A stretch of DNA of 64,000 bases from Taeniopygia guttata (Eukaryota; Chordata; Aves; Passeriformes; Estrildidae), in NCBI RefSeq assembly GCF_048771995.1, contig NC_133063.1:11204063-11268062 (forward strand). Direction: 5' to 3'. The notes under the pieces were generated by a model. That model ran no database searches. It saw nothing but the letters and a program-made list of their open reading frames with translations, and had not been told where the DNA came from. The position numbers and the translations under genes are program-made. Shown in pieces: positions 15,001 to 25,784 of the stretch. The first letter of the stretch is position 1. Every line of letters begins with the position of its first letter.

Positions 15001-16194
15001 GTCTGGTTCCCTTGACTTAATTTTGGACCATGGCTCTCTCACTGCTCAGTAAGAAGTTCACAGATAATATTTCACACTTCAACTCAAACCAATGTGCTAC
15101 AACTGCTTTTGCCCCTGGACAAACAGCAACAATTCCCAGCTCTGTCATTCTCCCTTTCTGCTTTCTCCTCTGTTTGAACACGAGGAAAGGCACCTCAGAA
15201 GCTAACTTAACAAATCTCAAGAAAATTTTCCCCCAGGATGTGTCATCACTAGCAGACATAAGGAACAGATTCTGCCAGGCTCTGAGGGGAGGTTGGGTGG
15301 ATTGCAAGGGTGTGTGCCATGTGCAGGCAACAATGATGGGATAGCAAGGAAAAAACCTCCATCCCTTCACTTTGTTGTCTCATTCCTCCTTGGTGTGCCA
15401 CAGCTCAGCTTTTGAAGGTAATTCAAAGGACTTTTCTAGTTGCCCTAACATAAAAATATTTCACTAACAATAGTAGGTAAGCCTAGCTTGCCACTAACAC
15501 TACAGACATTTTGAACTATTACTCAACTTAGTGTACTATTTCCAACCTTTGTCCTATGTTAAAGACAGCTCAATGTAAAAGCAAGATTACAGTCAAGCTT
15601 AATGTTTTCTAGTGTGTTTTCTTTTCACATATTACTCTTGTTAGCAGCAGTTCTGAAGTCGTAAATGAATTAATTTTTCTGTAGAGAAAATACTTAGAAG
15701 TTTGCAGCCACATAGGTATATGCAACAGTAAATCAGGATTTCCTTTTCTCTAGTTCCAGTTTAATTTTGTAATAAATTTTATCCATGTCTATCTATTCTA
15801 ACATAAGAAATTTGTACTGAATATTCTGCATGTACTGGTGTTTGTGCATGAAGAATGAGAATATGATTGTCAAAATAGATTAAGACACTATATTTCCATT
15901 TCCTATCTAAAGGCATACATAGGCATTGAGACAAAAGGTACCCCTGAAATAGCTTTGTTTAAAGACTTCTAAAACTGAATGGCTTCATTGGACCACATAT
16001 TCTCCAGCCTTACTCTCTTACTACATTTAACTATTTTTTGCATTTGACATTTGTTTCTTGCATGAAACACAATGAAGAAAACTGCGTATAGATTATTATG
16101 TAAGTCTCTATCATACTTATTTTTAGAGCACTACTTTTTAGCCAGCTAGTAAGTAAGCTTTTCCATGGTAAGTAGGTTTATCTATATGAAGGAA
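1..16194. other. Intergenic DNA, no gene recognised
   Basis: This AT-rich stretch has open frames no longer than about 130 codons, and none resembles a known protein or has a convincing exon structure. It contains T-rich and A-rich tracts (for example around 10553-10626 and the TTTTG/GGTT block at 13695). A few fragments, near 2605-2690 and 5780-5830, read like old amniote interspersed repeats (phrases of the type 'ccaaattc' and 'gatctggccca'), but I cannot name a family. By human gene order this side would lie towards ROR2, which is not visible here. Confidence 0.6.
13695..13806. repeat. Low-complexity TTTTG / TTG / GGTT tract
   Basis: About 110 bp of G+T-only simple repeat: TTTTG units first, then TTG triplets, then four GGTT units. 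The roughly 90-codon open frames across it on both strands are artefacts of this composition. Confidence 0.9.
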
Positions 16195-16274
16195 TAAGGG
16201 TGGTTCAGGACATGTTTAGACAAATGTTTGAAAGTTGGACATAGATGATCCTTAAGGTCCCTTCCAACTCAAAC
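16195..16274 (+). mobile_element. CR1 LINE 3' end, left part (split by an LTR)
   Basis: The sequence reads like the CR1 3' terminus on the plus strand: a 'ttggacatagatgatcc' stretch followed by 'ttaaggtcccttccaact'. It stops at about 16274 where an LTR begins. The expected CR1 terminal motif (CATTGTATGAATCC-like) resumes at 17351 on the far side of the LTR, so the two pieces are one CR1 copy. CR1 is the dominant LINE of birds and is usually 5'-truncated, as here. Confidence 0.75.
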
Positions 16275-17346
16275 TGTTTGTACTGGGTTTATGTGACCAG
16301 GTTTTGGGGCTTCTGGGGTGGTTTCTGTGAGAAGCTGCAAGAATATTCCCCCATGTCAGATAGAGCCAGTGCCAGCCAGCTCCAGGACAGACCAGCTGCT
16401 GGTCAGGGCCAAACCAGTCAGGAATGATGGTCGGGCCTCTGTGATAGCATATTTAAGATGTAATGAAAACCCTTAATGGGCAGATTGTAATTGGTGCCAA
16501 AGAATACATGCAAGGAACAGCTCTGCAGACACCAAGACCAGTGAAAAACGAGGGCAGATGGTGTTCCAGGCGCTGGAGCTGGGATTCCCCTGCAGCCCCT
16601 GGTGCAGCCCATGGTGAAGCAGCTGTGCCCCTGCAGCCCAGGGAGGTCCGTGGGGATGCTGAGATCCACCCACAGCCCATGGAGGAGACCCAGGCTGGAG
16701 CCTGAGAAGAAACTGTGACCCCTTGGGAGGCTCCTGACAGGGACCTGCAGACCCACAGAGAGAGCAGCCCAGGCTGGAACAGGTCTCCTGGCAGGACTTG
16801 TGACCTGGTGGGGGACCCATGCTGGAGCAGGCTGTGCCTGAAGGACTGCACCGTGTGGAAGAGTGATCCATGTTGGAGCAGTTTGTGGAGTACTGTTGCC
16901 CATGGGCTGGACTCACACAGAAGAAGTTGATGGAGAACTGTCTCCTGTGGGGGGGATCCCACACAGGAGTAGGAAGAAGACTCTTCTTCCAGAACAGCAG
17001 CAGGAACATCTGCAGTGACTGTAACTCCTGTTCCCCATCTCTCTGTTCTCTCTCTCACTGGGAGAGAGGAGGTAGAGCTGGAAATGAGGAGGAGTGGAGG
17101 GAAGGTGTCTTTAAGATATATTTTACTTATCATTATCCTGCTCTGACTTTGTTAGCAGTAAATTCAATTACTATTCCCAGTGTGAGTTTTGAGTTTTCTG
17201 CATGATGGTGAGTGGTCTCACCTGATCCTTTTCTTAACCCATGAATCCTTTGCTGTACTTTCTTTCCTGTGTCCAGCTGCAGAGGGGAGTGATAGAGGTA
17301 GAGGGGGCGTCAGTGGGTGCCTGGCATCCACCCAAGGTTACCCACA
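16275..17346 (+). mobile_element. Solo LTR, avian ERVL-like family, inside a CR1
   Basis: About 1.07 kb matching from memory a common passerine endogenous-retrovirus LTR: a 'tactgggtttatgtgacc' start, 'gagaagctgcaagaa', and a 'tatttaag' TATA-like site near 16450. A long block follows of diverged repeats built on 'tggagcagg' and 'cagcccatgg', then a terminus near 'ggttacccaca'. No internal retroviral region is present, so it is a recombination remnant. The start could be 16275 or 16279. The flanks give only an imperfect 4-bp duplication (AAAC/ATAC). CpG content is low, suggesting an older copy than the LTR at 51957. The family name is from recall, not a search. Confidence 0.75.
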
Positions 17347-17350
17347 ATAC

Positions 17351-17388
17351 CATTGTATGAATCCAGGGTCAAAGATCTATGATGATTG
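17351..17388 (+). mobile_element. CR1 LINE 3' terminus, right part
   Basis: Short degenerate copies of the CR1 terminal microsatellite (cattgtatgaatcc, later atctatgatgatt) directly after the LTR. They continue the CR1 end that breaks off at 16274. Confidence 0.6.
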
Positions 17389-20300
17389 ACTGTCTATTAC
17401 CACAGGTACATTTATTAACATGGAACATTCTTCAGGTTAGGGTCCATCCAGCTCGATGCATAAACTGTCCTGTAAGTAATAAACACAGATACCCTTCTCC
17501 CATGGTGAATGTCTTGATGGCTATGCCACAAAAGGCAAGCTCACTTTTGCTCTTTGTGTCTTTCTTTGCATATTAGGCTACTTTCTACCTATCTTCTGGA
17601 TGCCAGATTTACAGCTCTGGGGCTCAAAAGGTAGGAAGCCACAAGTGCAAAAGAGGTTTATATCAGCAGTGGTTGGTAGAGGTTTCTCCAAAAGTCTGTC
17701 AGACAAAGCCCTGCTCTGGACTTAAGCTGTAGCAGCCCCATTTTCCCACATCTCTAGGTCCCAGCGGGACTCATTGGCAAGAAAGATCTTACCTTCCCTT
17801 CTGCATTCATAGAAGGAAAATCTTTAGTCACCTGAGCATGTCGAGAATGAAGAGGAGTTACAGCAATGTAATGTCTCATCTTCCTATGTTATCAAGCAGC
17901 AGAACAGAGAATTTCAGGAGCAAAACTTTGAGTTAAACTATCTGCCAGCTTTTAAATGGTAAAGACCATGCAATAACAGCTGTTGAACAGCCAAGTGGAA
18001 CAGCCATGCTTCTCAGTGATCTCTGCTAAAGGTGTCTTGCAGACTCTTTACAGTTCTTGAGAGAAAGGGTCTAGGACTAAGAATTATACTCCATTCTCTC
18101 AAGAAGGCTATAATTAACCTGTACAGCGCCTGCACATCTTTAGTGTACAATGACCATAAAACAGTAGCAGAATCATTCCCTGCAAAGAACAAAGGCTTCT
18201 TGTTGTCCTTCTTATAATCATTGATATGTGACAAACTTTTTATAGTTCTTCTTGTCTTTAAGTTTACTATTCAATTTTTTCTTCAGTGGAACACATTTCC
18301 AACTATTTTGCGAAGTGTAGTGGCTTTACCAAATGATTCACTGATAATTACTGTGATAGGAGAGCAAACTGCTCAGTATGTTAATATGCATTTTACTATT
18401 CTTAGTCGTTATGGTAGCTGTAAAAACCCATCGTGAAGTGTTTGCTCTTGGCATCCTATCTCAAAGCACAACATCATAGCAAAATATCTGTCCCCAGTGT
18501 CTTTCTGCCTGCAGTGGTCAAGCACACTGATTTCCAAACATCTTGGTAAACCAAGTGAGGTATATTTCTTAAAGATTTAGTGCTGTAATTGAAGTCAGGA
18601 TTAATCACAAATGTAAATCATCAAAGTCAGCAGGATGACTAATGTGAAAAAGATTAAATGGCAAGACCAAGTCGCAACTGTGTTTAAGAAATGACTGCCA
18701 GAAACTCCCATCCCACTGGTTTCTTTACACATTTCTCACCTTGGAGTATGACAAATGAAGCAGAAAAGTAGATGACTAGAAAAGTAGCAGTGAATAGTGT
18801 TAGGTCATATTGAAAAGATTCTGACTAAGAATTTTGACTTTCCCTTGTCTTGGCTCTACTGGAGACCGGGCAGTGAATTTTGTGAGTTTTATTATCATTT
18901 TTGAGTAATTGCATTTAGATGACTAACTGAATGAGGTTTGTGTTAATTCTGTCATTTGGGAAACTTTTACGCAAGACACTTTTATTTTCTTTTGGAGGTA
19001 AGATTGCTCATATCCACATGGACAGAAAACTGTTTAAAGGGAAAGTGTGAAAAGGTGTTGGAGGGAGTTGTTCGTTTACTTCTGTAACAAAATTTCATCT
19101 GCTGGAGCTTTAGACAAGATCCTGCCAGCAGTTGCTTCAGTTGCTGAAGACCAGGAGAGACTCTGGACATGAAGGATCTTTGGTCCATTCTCATAGAACT
19201 GATCTTACTTCTCAAGAAATCCTCACTTCACAGAAAAATCCTCCAAATTACTGGAGGATTTAATCAGAGAGATTCAAAAGTCAGCAGTGAGGCAGCTCTG
19301 AGTAAGTACACATGTGAAACCCCACTGGTCCTTGGCAGTCTCTGAGCAAGGTGCCACAAAGTAGAACTTAGTGTGGAGAGCTTGTTCCACCATGAAACAG
19401 TTCTCAATGGCAATGACTTGTCACTTGTCTCCCTCCTGTGCTGCTGGCCATGAGAAATTGCTGATCTTCCTACCGGTGTGTCATCTCCACTTTCCTTTCA
19501 AATTAATATGGATGTAAAGTGTGCCTTGCCATTTCCGTCACTCAGAGCACCTGCTGGCTTTCCTTCTCCAGTGTTTTTATGTGGTGTGCTCCAGATTTCC
19601 TGCTGATAATGTCTGCTACTCAGTCATGGGAAGAGGGAAGCTAGGACTCATCTCTTTTTTTTTTTTTTTTCCTCTTCAGTGTTATTCCTAGCATTTCCCA
19701 CTTTCTATATGCATACTATACAATTCATAAAATGGCACATTTTCACATTCTTGAGGACTTTCCAGTGATTTTTTTTTTCCAGTCCAATATAGAAAATGAA
19801 TGGTGTTACATGTTTCTACTTTCCACAACTTTGGCAGCATTATCTCGAGAGTCTCAGTAAGGGCAGTGTTATATCCATTAGTAATATATTTGTTCATTAA
19901 TGAAAAGAACATTTGAAAATGCTTCTTTTTGTGTTTAAAATATTTAGGTGAAATCAGATACTTCCATCAGTTTTGGAGATACTGCTGTTCCTGATATTAT
20001 CTCTCAATCTAAGTGGGTAACATGCTCTATGGGCAGAACTGGCATTTGAGACATAAGAAACAGGATATTTTTGTTTGCTCTTAGACTCATCTAAAGTACT
20101 TGAACCCCATAACCTTCTTAGTTTTTCATATGAATAGCCATGAAGCTTTAAGTAGGCTGTTGCAGTGCAGAAGTATCATGTAAATTTTCTTTATTTAGTC
20201 CATGCTCTTATTGTGAAATTTTTGGTGTTTCTTCACACTTAACAGTTCCAGTAAACATTGCCTCACTTATGTCTGCCTAAGTTACAATGTGAACATCTAT

Positions 20301-21746
20301 TTCTCTCGGGTTTGCTTTTAGCAAGAGTACATTACAGCACAAATATTTTTCCAGAACAGTTTCCACAAGTGTTCCCAGATGCATGGAAATATTTTGATTA
20401 ATACTTTCAACTGTATTCAAATGACTTGCCTTTTTCTGTAGTGCATTTTATTTCTGTCTTTGATCTTTATAAAATCACAATCTCATCTATTTTATGGAAT
20501 TTTCACTACTGCTCTTGAGCAGGAGCCCTGGAGGTGTCAGTTAGTTTTAAACATTTTTGAGCACTGATCACATTAAATAGATAAAAAGACTGGTGAATAT
20601 AGTTTTCTGTAATTGCATTGCTATGTAGTAAACCTTCTACAGATATAAAGAAAGCAATGCAAGAGAACCAAGGATAATAGCAGAAGTCGCCATCTCTTCA
20701 GTTAATTTCAGAGTGTGTATGTGCATATACATATAAATAAATCATTAAACTGTGTTTAGTAGAGCATAATGTTAAGAAACATTTTATTCTTATTTTGGTC
20801 CATATTTATTTCAGTTTCTACATTATACTGTATGTGGACTATAACAAAAGTGAGGAACGAAGGGCCTTTTTTCTTTGGATACATTGGAACTTTTATTTTC
20901 ATCTGATTCTAAATTTCAAGTTGGGTCATATTCAAAGCTGATATTATCGAAAGCCCAAGATGCATGGACACAACTGAATGCCAAGGTGTTAACCAATATT
21001 TGAGATGACAGGCTCTTCTGTTACATTTTTGTTAATTGCTTCTCAAATGCCTTTCTAGACTTGCATGGAGTACTATGACTCAGTGTAGCCTTAGAAATTC
21101 TCATTAAGCCAAAATCAGAGGTAGTGTTAAGAGAATTTAAGTCATGTAGCAATGAATCTAAAGGAGTGGAAGTTAATATTGTGCTGTCCAAAAGCAAGTA
21201 TAAATCATATCATGCTAGAGTCAGCTGAGAATTTAGCTGAAGATCTTCATGACCTACTTCATCCCTCCAATAGGAAAATCAGCAGAGGTGGATAATCATA
21301 TAATGATTCTCTTTTTTGCAGTTTTCCCAAAAGCCTTAGATTCCTTTTGTGCAGAATACACAAAGCTATGTCTTTCATCCATGCTATTTTTTCCTGTATC
21401 TCAGAAGAGGTGGAAAAATGGTGAATATGTTCCTTTAACCACATAAGCACTCAGCCCTGCATCCCACCTTTTCCCTGAATCTGTCAAGTGCCTACTGGAA
21501 GATTTGGAGAGTAAGACCAGATTTTGCTGTAAAAAGGGTTTTGATTTTCCTGACCTCTACCAAATAGAAGTAATGTAAAATATAGAAAATATCTTTGTTA
21601 CTAATCTGGGAGAAAGATCAGGTTTGTTTTCATGGCTGATTATAATTAGTGACAAACACATAAGCAAATAGGTGACCAAACTCCATCTGGAATATTATCT
21701 CCAAGACTGTCCACCCACATAGGAAGGATATTACTTGGAGACTTTT

Positions 21747-21771
21747 TTCTAGAATTCTAGAATTTCTAGAA
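21747..21771. repeat. Three tandem TTCTAGAA palindromes
   Basis: Perfect 8-bp palindromes lie at 21747-21754, 21755-21762 and 21764-21771; the first two abut and the third follows one extra T. Each is one TTC-nn-GAA pair of heat-shock-element type, but the spacing between pairs is not the standard 5-bp phasing. Confidence 0.85.
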
Positions 21772-21813
21772 CTTGAGTCATGAAGGCAAATTCGAACTAC
21801 TGTTGGGGTGGGG

Positions 21814-21860
21814 TTTTTTTTTGTTTGTTTTGTTTTGTTTTGTTTTGTTTTTGTTTTTTG
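21814..21860. repeat. (TTTTG)n simple repeat
   Basis: T-run followed by five or six TTTTG/TTTG units. Confidence 0.9.
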
Positions 21861-22740
21861 CTTCTAGATGTGAGAGTTAAAGTTGTTGAAAGTGTATGCC
21901 CAGGATTAACAAGAAACCATTTATCATGGTGAAAACAATGTGTACCATTTAATTTTAAAAACTGCCTGAAGTTTCAGGGTTTACTTTGGCTTTTGACAGT
22001 ACTGAAAACTCAGTGCACTGGACTGGAATGATATATATGGGACATAATGTGTGCTGCACAAGATTCCTCACATAGGTTCTTCACTGTGCCAAAGACCTTA
22101 AGTAAGACACCAATATTTATGAGCAAGCAGGTCTTCAAGCTTATTGCTGGATCTCATGTCTGACATTTCCAGTAGCATGCCAACTGTCTCTGCATGTCTG
22201 TTGTCCACTGGCAAGTGGAAGCACAGGGAAAAAAAACCCTGATTGTGCAGCCTCCAGGTGGAGGCAGTGGTTGATCTCTCGCACTCGGCTGCTTTTGAAT
22301 CCCCATGTCTGTCACAGTGGACTGTCACACACTCCGCAGTCTGTTACCTTTAACAAGGCTGCATAGGCTAATAGGAAATAGGAAAGGAAGAGGGGTAAAC
22401 CAATGTGAGTAAAGGTTATTAGACCTTTCATATTAAATAATCCAGGGAGATATAAGGAAATGGATTCAAGGCATTTAGACTATCGTGGAGGGATATTTTG
22501 GGTTCATGTGATAAAACACTAAAGGCTGAGGTAAACAAAAAAAAAAAATACTCTGAATTTGCTTTCTGTTAGGTTTGCTTTACTCCAGAGGGCTATCTCT
22601 GTTGACATATAAATACAGGATGACAGAGTAATGTACCAGAATAATGTTGGAGAAGATTATACTATGTTAGTAAGTGTTTAACAGAATGAAATCATGAATC
22701 ATTTACATTCCAGAATTAGGATTTAATAAATTTTACTTCT

Positions 22741-22775
22741 AAAAGAAAAAAGAAAAACAAAAAAAAAGAAAAGAG
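22741..22775. repeat. A-rich tract at the edge of the CpG island
   Basis: A runs interrupted by single G or C, about 35 bp, just before base composition changes abruptly to GC-rich. Confidence 0.85.
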
Positions 22776-23451
22776 ATGGCGATACAAAGCTTCTGCGAGG
22801 AAGGTACATATATCGCTCCTAATCAAACGTATGCATCCCAACCCATTCTGGGTTGACAGCTGGATTTCTGGCTGGCCATGTGTCACTTTCTAAGAGGGAG
22901 GCTAAACAGGGGGCAAACCAGCACCAGGCTCTCTGCAGCATCACTGGGGGAGTGTGGGGTGGGGGGACGGGGCAGCCGGCGGGGATCGCATCCCCGCCCC
23001 GGGAGGGTCAGCGGGACTCGGCTCCCCCAAAGCGCGTCCCCGCCGCTGCGCAGCCCCGCAGCGCTGCCGGCCCAGGGGCGAGGGCGGAGATGAAGCGACA
23101 CCACCGAAATCCTTCAGCCCTGACGGCCACCAAGGGCAGCGGACGAGCCCCGGCGCCCGCGGAGCGCGGGGCAGGCGGCGCCCCGGCAAGGCCGGCAGCG
23201 GGCTCCTCTCCCCTTGCCGTTCCTCCCGTCCTGTTACGATTCTCCCCCCCGCTCTCCGCCAGCGACAGCAGCCGCAGCGCGATCCGCCGGCGGAACGCGG
23301 CGAGGCGGCGGGTGCGCGCCTCGGGAGCGCGCCTCGCCCGACGGCGCGGGGCCGGCGGGTGCGAGGGCTCGATTCCCACACGCCGCGCAGACACACCCCC
23401 GTAACGCCGCGCACCGCGACCCCGCGGCGGGAGCCGGGGCGGCGGCGCGTG

Positions 23452-23502
23452 GCCGGGGCGGCGTTGCGGGGCCGGGGCGGCGTTGCGGGGCCGGGGCGGC
23501 GG
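23452..23502. repeat. 19-bp GC-rich tandem repeat, about 2.7 copies
   Basis: The unit gccggggcggcgttgcggg starts at 23452, 23471 and 23490 (third copy partial) with no internal differences. It lies roughly 200-300 bp upstream of the presumed core promoter. Confidence 0.85.
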
Positions 23503-23596
23503 CGCTCGGGCCCCGCCGCGGCGGAGCGGAGGCGCCGCGCCCGGCGGGCGGAGGCTGCGCGGGGCGAGCGCCCCCCAGCGCGCTCCGCCGCGCCGG

Positions 23597-23604
23597 TTAC
23601 GTAA
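23597..23604. promoter_or_regulatory. TTACGTAA: D-box / NFIL3-type site
   Basis: Perfect palindrome TTACGTAA in the context ggttacgtaagc. It matches 9 of 10 positions of the published NFIL3 consensus RTKAYGTAAY. PAR-bZIP activators (DBP, TEF, HLF) and the repressor NFIL3 compete for such sites, so autoregulation is the natural inference. The motif is visible; binding is not shown. Confidence 0.6.
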
Positions 23605-23638
23605 GCGCGGGCGCCCCCCGCGCCGCCCCCGCCGGCGG

Positions 23639-23646
23639 TTATGCAA
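23639..23646 (+). promoter_or_regulatory. TTATGCAA: bZIP (D-box or C/EBP) site
   Basis: ggTTATGCAAtc lies 34 bp downstream of the TTACGTAA site. It differs from the NFIL3 consensus by one base and also fits C/EBP and C/EBP-ATF half-site rules. Confidence 0.45.
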
Positions 23647-23674
23647 TCGCAGCACACAGACCTACTGTACGGCG

Positions 23675-23752
23675 CACCGCCCCGCGCCCCGCCCCGCCCC
23701 GCCCCCGCCCGCTCCCATTGGTCGCCTCCCGGCAGCGCCCGGCGCCGATTGG
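23675..23752. promoter_or_regulatory. NFIL3: NFIL3 core promoter: GC boxes and two inverted CCAAT boxes
   Basis: Repeated CCCCGCCC units at about 23680-23710 (Sp/KLF type) are followed by ATTGG at 23717-23721 and 23748-23752, which are CCAAT boxes (NF-Y type) on the minus strand, 31 bp apart. No TATA box is evident. The arrangement suits a CpG-island promoter with transcription starting a few tens of bases downstream. Confidence 0.7.
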
Positions 23753-23779
23753 CCAGCCGCGGCCGCCAGTCACGGCGCG

Positions 23780-23994
23780 GCGCGGCCGGCATGCGGGCTA
23801 TGAGCGCCGCGCCGCGCAGCCCTGACCTACTAACACACATCTCTCCGCGCCGCCGCCGCGCGCTCCCGCCCGCCGCTCCGCCGCCGTCCGCACGGCGCGG
23901 CACCGCACCGCGCCCGCTCCGCGCCGCCGCCCCCCTCACCGCCCGAGGACCGGCGCGGGGCGAGGAATGCTCGGCGCTCCGCGGCGCGCTGCAG
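23780..23994 (+). other. NFIL3: NFIL3 exon 1, noncoding (5' end approximate)
   Basis: The 3' edge is set by a strong splice donor, CAG|GTAAGG, with the intron starting at 23995. The 5' edge is a guess from the position of the CCAAT boxes; no transcript data are available. NFIL3 genes typically have a noncoding first exon spliced to one large exon that carries all coding sequence, and the downstream acceptor at 34316-34317 fits that design. Alternative first exons are possible. Confidence 0.6.
23823..23833 (-). promoter_or_regulatory. RORE-like site near the transcription start (10/11)
   Basis: TGACCTACTAA on the plus strand reads TTAGTAGGTCA on the minus strand. This matches 10 of 11 positions of the ROR/REV-ERB element WAWNTRGGTCA. 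NFIL3 (E4bp4) is an established ROR/REV-ERB target in mammals, which makes this AT-rich island in GC-rich DNA worth noting. Confidence 0.5.
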
Positions 23995-24313
23995 GTAAGG
24001 AAGGAAGGCAGGCGCGCGTACAAAGTTGGGGCGCCCGCCCGGTGCTTCGCTCTGGTCGCGGGCGGGGAGCGGCTCGTGCTTAAGGGGAGCCCGGCCAGCT
24101 CCGGCCGCCGCCGGGCGGGGAAGGGTCCGGCGGCGGCGCCGCTCTGCGCGGCGGCGGGCGGCTCGGCGGAGGGGTGGTGGCGCGGGAGGCAGCCCGGGAG
24201 ATGCCGGCCGGCGGCTCTGGCTGTCGGGGCGTGCTCGTTCCTGGCGTGCCGCGCTGCCCCACGCGTGTCTTCGCGGCGAGCCCCGGGCAGCGCCGCCGGA
24301 GCGGCTCTCCGCG

Positions 24314-24321
24314 TTGCATAA
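24314..24321. promoter_or_regulatory. TTGCATAA bZIP-type site
   Basis: AT-rich C/EBP or D-box-like octamer inside the CpG island, the reverse complement of TTATGCAA. Weak evidence on its own; listed because it belongs to a group of similar sites around the promoter. Confidence 0.35.
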
Positions 24322-24609
24322 TGTGCCGGCGGGGAGCGGAGCTGCCGCGGCGGGCGCCGTGCGGGGCGGAGGGCTGGGTCCCGGGCAGCGCCAGCCGCAA
24401 AACCACCGGGAGCTGCTGCCGGAGCCCGCCGGCCAGACCCAGTCCTCTCTCGGGCGGCGTAGGGGCATGTTGCCCGCGGGCAATCGGGATCAATGGCAGC
24501 GGCCCGGGACTGGGGCTGCGCTTGTCTCAGCCAGCCTTTTCCGTCACTTTTTGTCGCTGTTTTTTAGGCGCTGCGGGACCGATCGCATAATAGTTCCTGG
24601 AAATGTTGC

Positions 24610-24619
24610 ATTATGTAAC
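24610..24619 (+). promoter_or_regulatory. ATTATGTAAC: perfect NFIL3 / D-box consensus
   Basis: Matches all ten positions of RTKAYGTAAY, about 615 bp downstream of the exon 1 donor. It is the best single NFIL3-binding match that I found near the promoter. Confidence 0.55.
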
Positions 24620-25305
24620 CACAAAATATGCTGGCGGCGGGGCTGGGAAAAGGGAGCTAATTATGCGATTTTCTAATCTGCCTACAAAGAAATTAGGACA
24701 ATCTCGCCCCGAAAAAAAAAAAAAAATGCCCCCTAAACCCGTAACTGTAACAGGTTTTGTTAAAGTGTGTTTATTAAGGGAAGTAGACAACTGGGTAAGT
24801 GGGGAGGCGAGGTGCGCTCGCCGGCTGCGTGCCGGGTGCCTTAAAACGAGATTTGTGTTGGGTCTATATTTAGCCCCTTCGCGTTTTAGCAATTGTGGCT
24901 TCATGTGCTATTTCTGGTCTTTTCTCCAGAGCCGTGCGTGTGTAAGACGTTCGAGGCATTTGCTCGGATTTTTAACTCTACGCCTTCGGAGGCTTTTTAG
25001 ATCAGGCTGTATTTATTTTTTTTTTAGGGAAGGCGTTTCGCCCAGACGCCGTGGCATCTCTCCGGTACGGCCTTTCACTGGGGAAAAAATAATGAAAAAT
25101 AATTTAAAAAAACCAAAAACCAATCAAACAAAACATCAGACCAAAACAAACCAAACGGGAATGGCTTAATTTAAAGGAAGAAAGGCGTTTACGGGAGATC
25201 TCAGCCGCGCTGGAGGGGGAGAGGAAGAGCCGTCCCGGCCGTGCCCGGCGGGCCGGGGGCCAGGTGCGGCCGGCCCCGTGGGGCAGCGGAGCGGGCTCCG
25301 CTGGG

Positions 25306-25316
25306 GGAGTAGGTCA
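25306..25316 (+). promoter_or_regulatory. RORE-like site (9/11) in intronic CpG lobe
   Basis: GGAGTAGGTCA keeps the TRGGTCA core but lacks two of the upstream A/T positions. Weak alone; it shares its AGTAGGTCA core with the site at 23823. Confidence 0.3.
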
Positions 25317-25510
25317 GTGTGACAGACGCGATGGGCGGTGGAGCGGAGCCGGCTGCGCGGAGCCCGGCGAGCCCTCCGCGCCCCGCTTCTCCTCCCGGAG
25401 GCTCGCGGGGGTCGCCGCTGCCTCCCTTTCCCCCCGGCCGGCGGGGCGCGGCGGCGGCGGCGGGCGAGGGCTGGGGGCGCTGCGCTCCCCCTCAGCCCTT
25501 TGTTCTGGGC

Positions 25511-25542
25511 TGGGGCGGCGGCGGCGGCGGGGGGGCGGCGGG
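25511..25542 (+). repeat. (GGC)n triplet and G-run tract
   Basis: Five GGC triplets followed by a G7 run and further GGC units. Four or more G runs in a short span make a quadruplex possible on the plus strand. Confidence 0.8.
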
Positions 25543-25784
25543 CTGGCAGCGCGGGGCCGGGCGGGCCGGGGCCATGCGCCGCCGGTCACGTAGGGGGCCG
25601 CGGGGCCGAGCCGGGCCGCCTTTGTGGCGGGCGCCGATCCCGCGGCTCGGCCCCGCACCGCGCCCCGCGGAGCGTCCCCACCCCGCCGCCCATCACCCCC
25701 CCGGTCCCACCGTCGCCTGCAGGCAGGGATCGCCAGACAAAGGCCCTCGCTGGTAGGCACGGGATGAGCGTTTTCTTTCGTTTC

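Larger units (their letters stand above)
17389..22940. other. Intergenic DNA upstream of the NFIL3 CpG island
   Basis: AT-rich, with no recognised exon. Open frames are all under about 80 codons and look random. It contains a T tract near 19652-19670, a triple TTCTAGAA palindrome at 21747, a TTTTG tract at 21814 and an A-rich tract at 22741. Upstream NFIL3 enhancers could lie here, but I see no specific site I would defend. Confidence 0.55.

Noticed and set aside
16418-17205. Open frames of 161-226 codons on the minus strand
   Set aside because: They lie wholly inside the LTR repeat array and are antisense to it; composition artefact.
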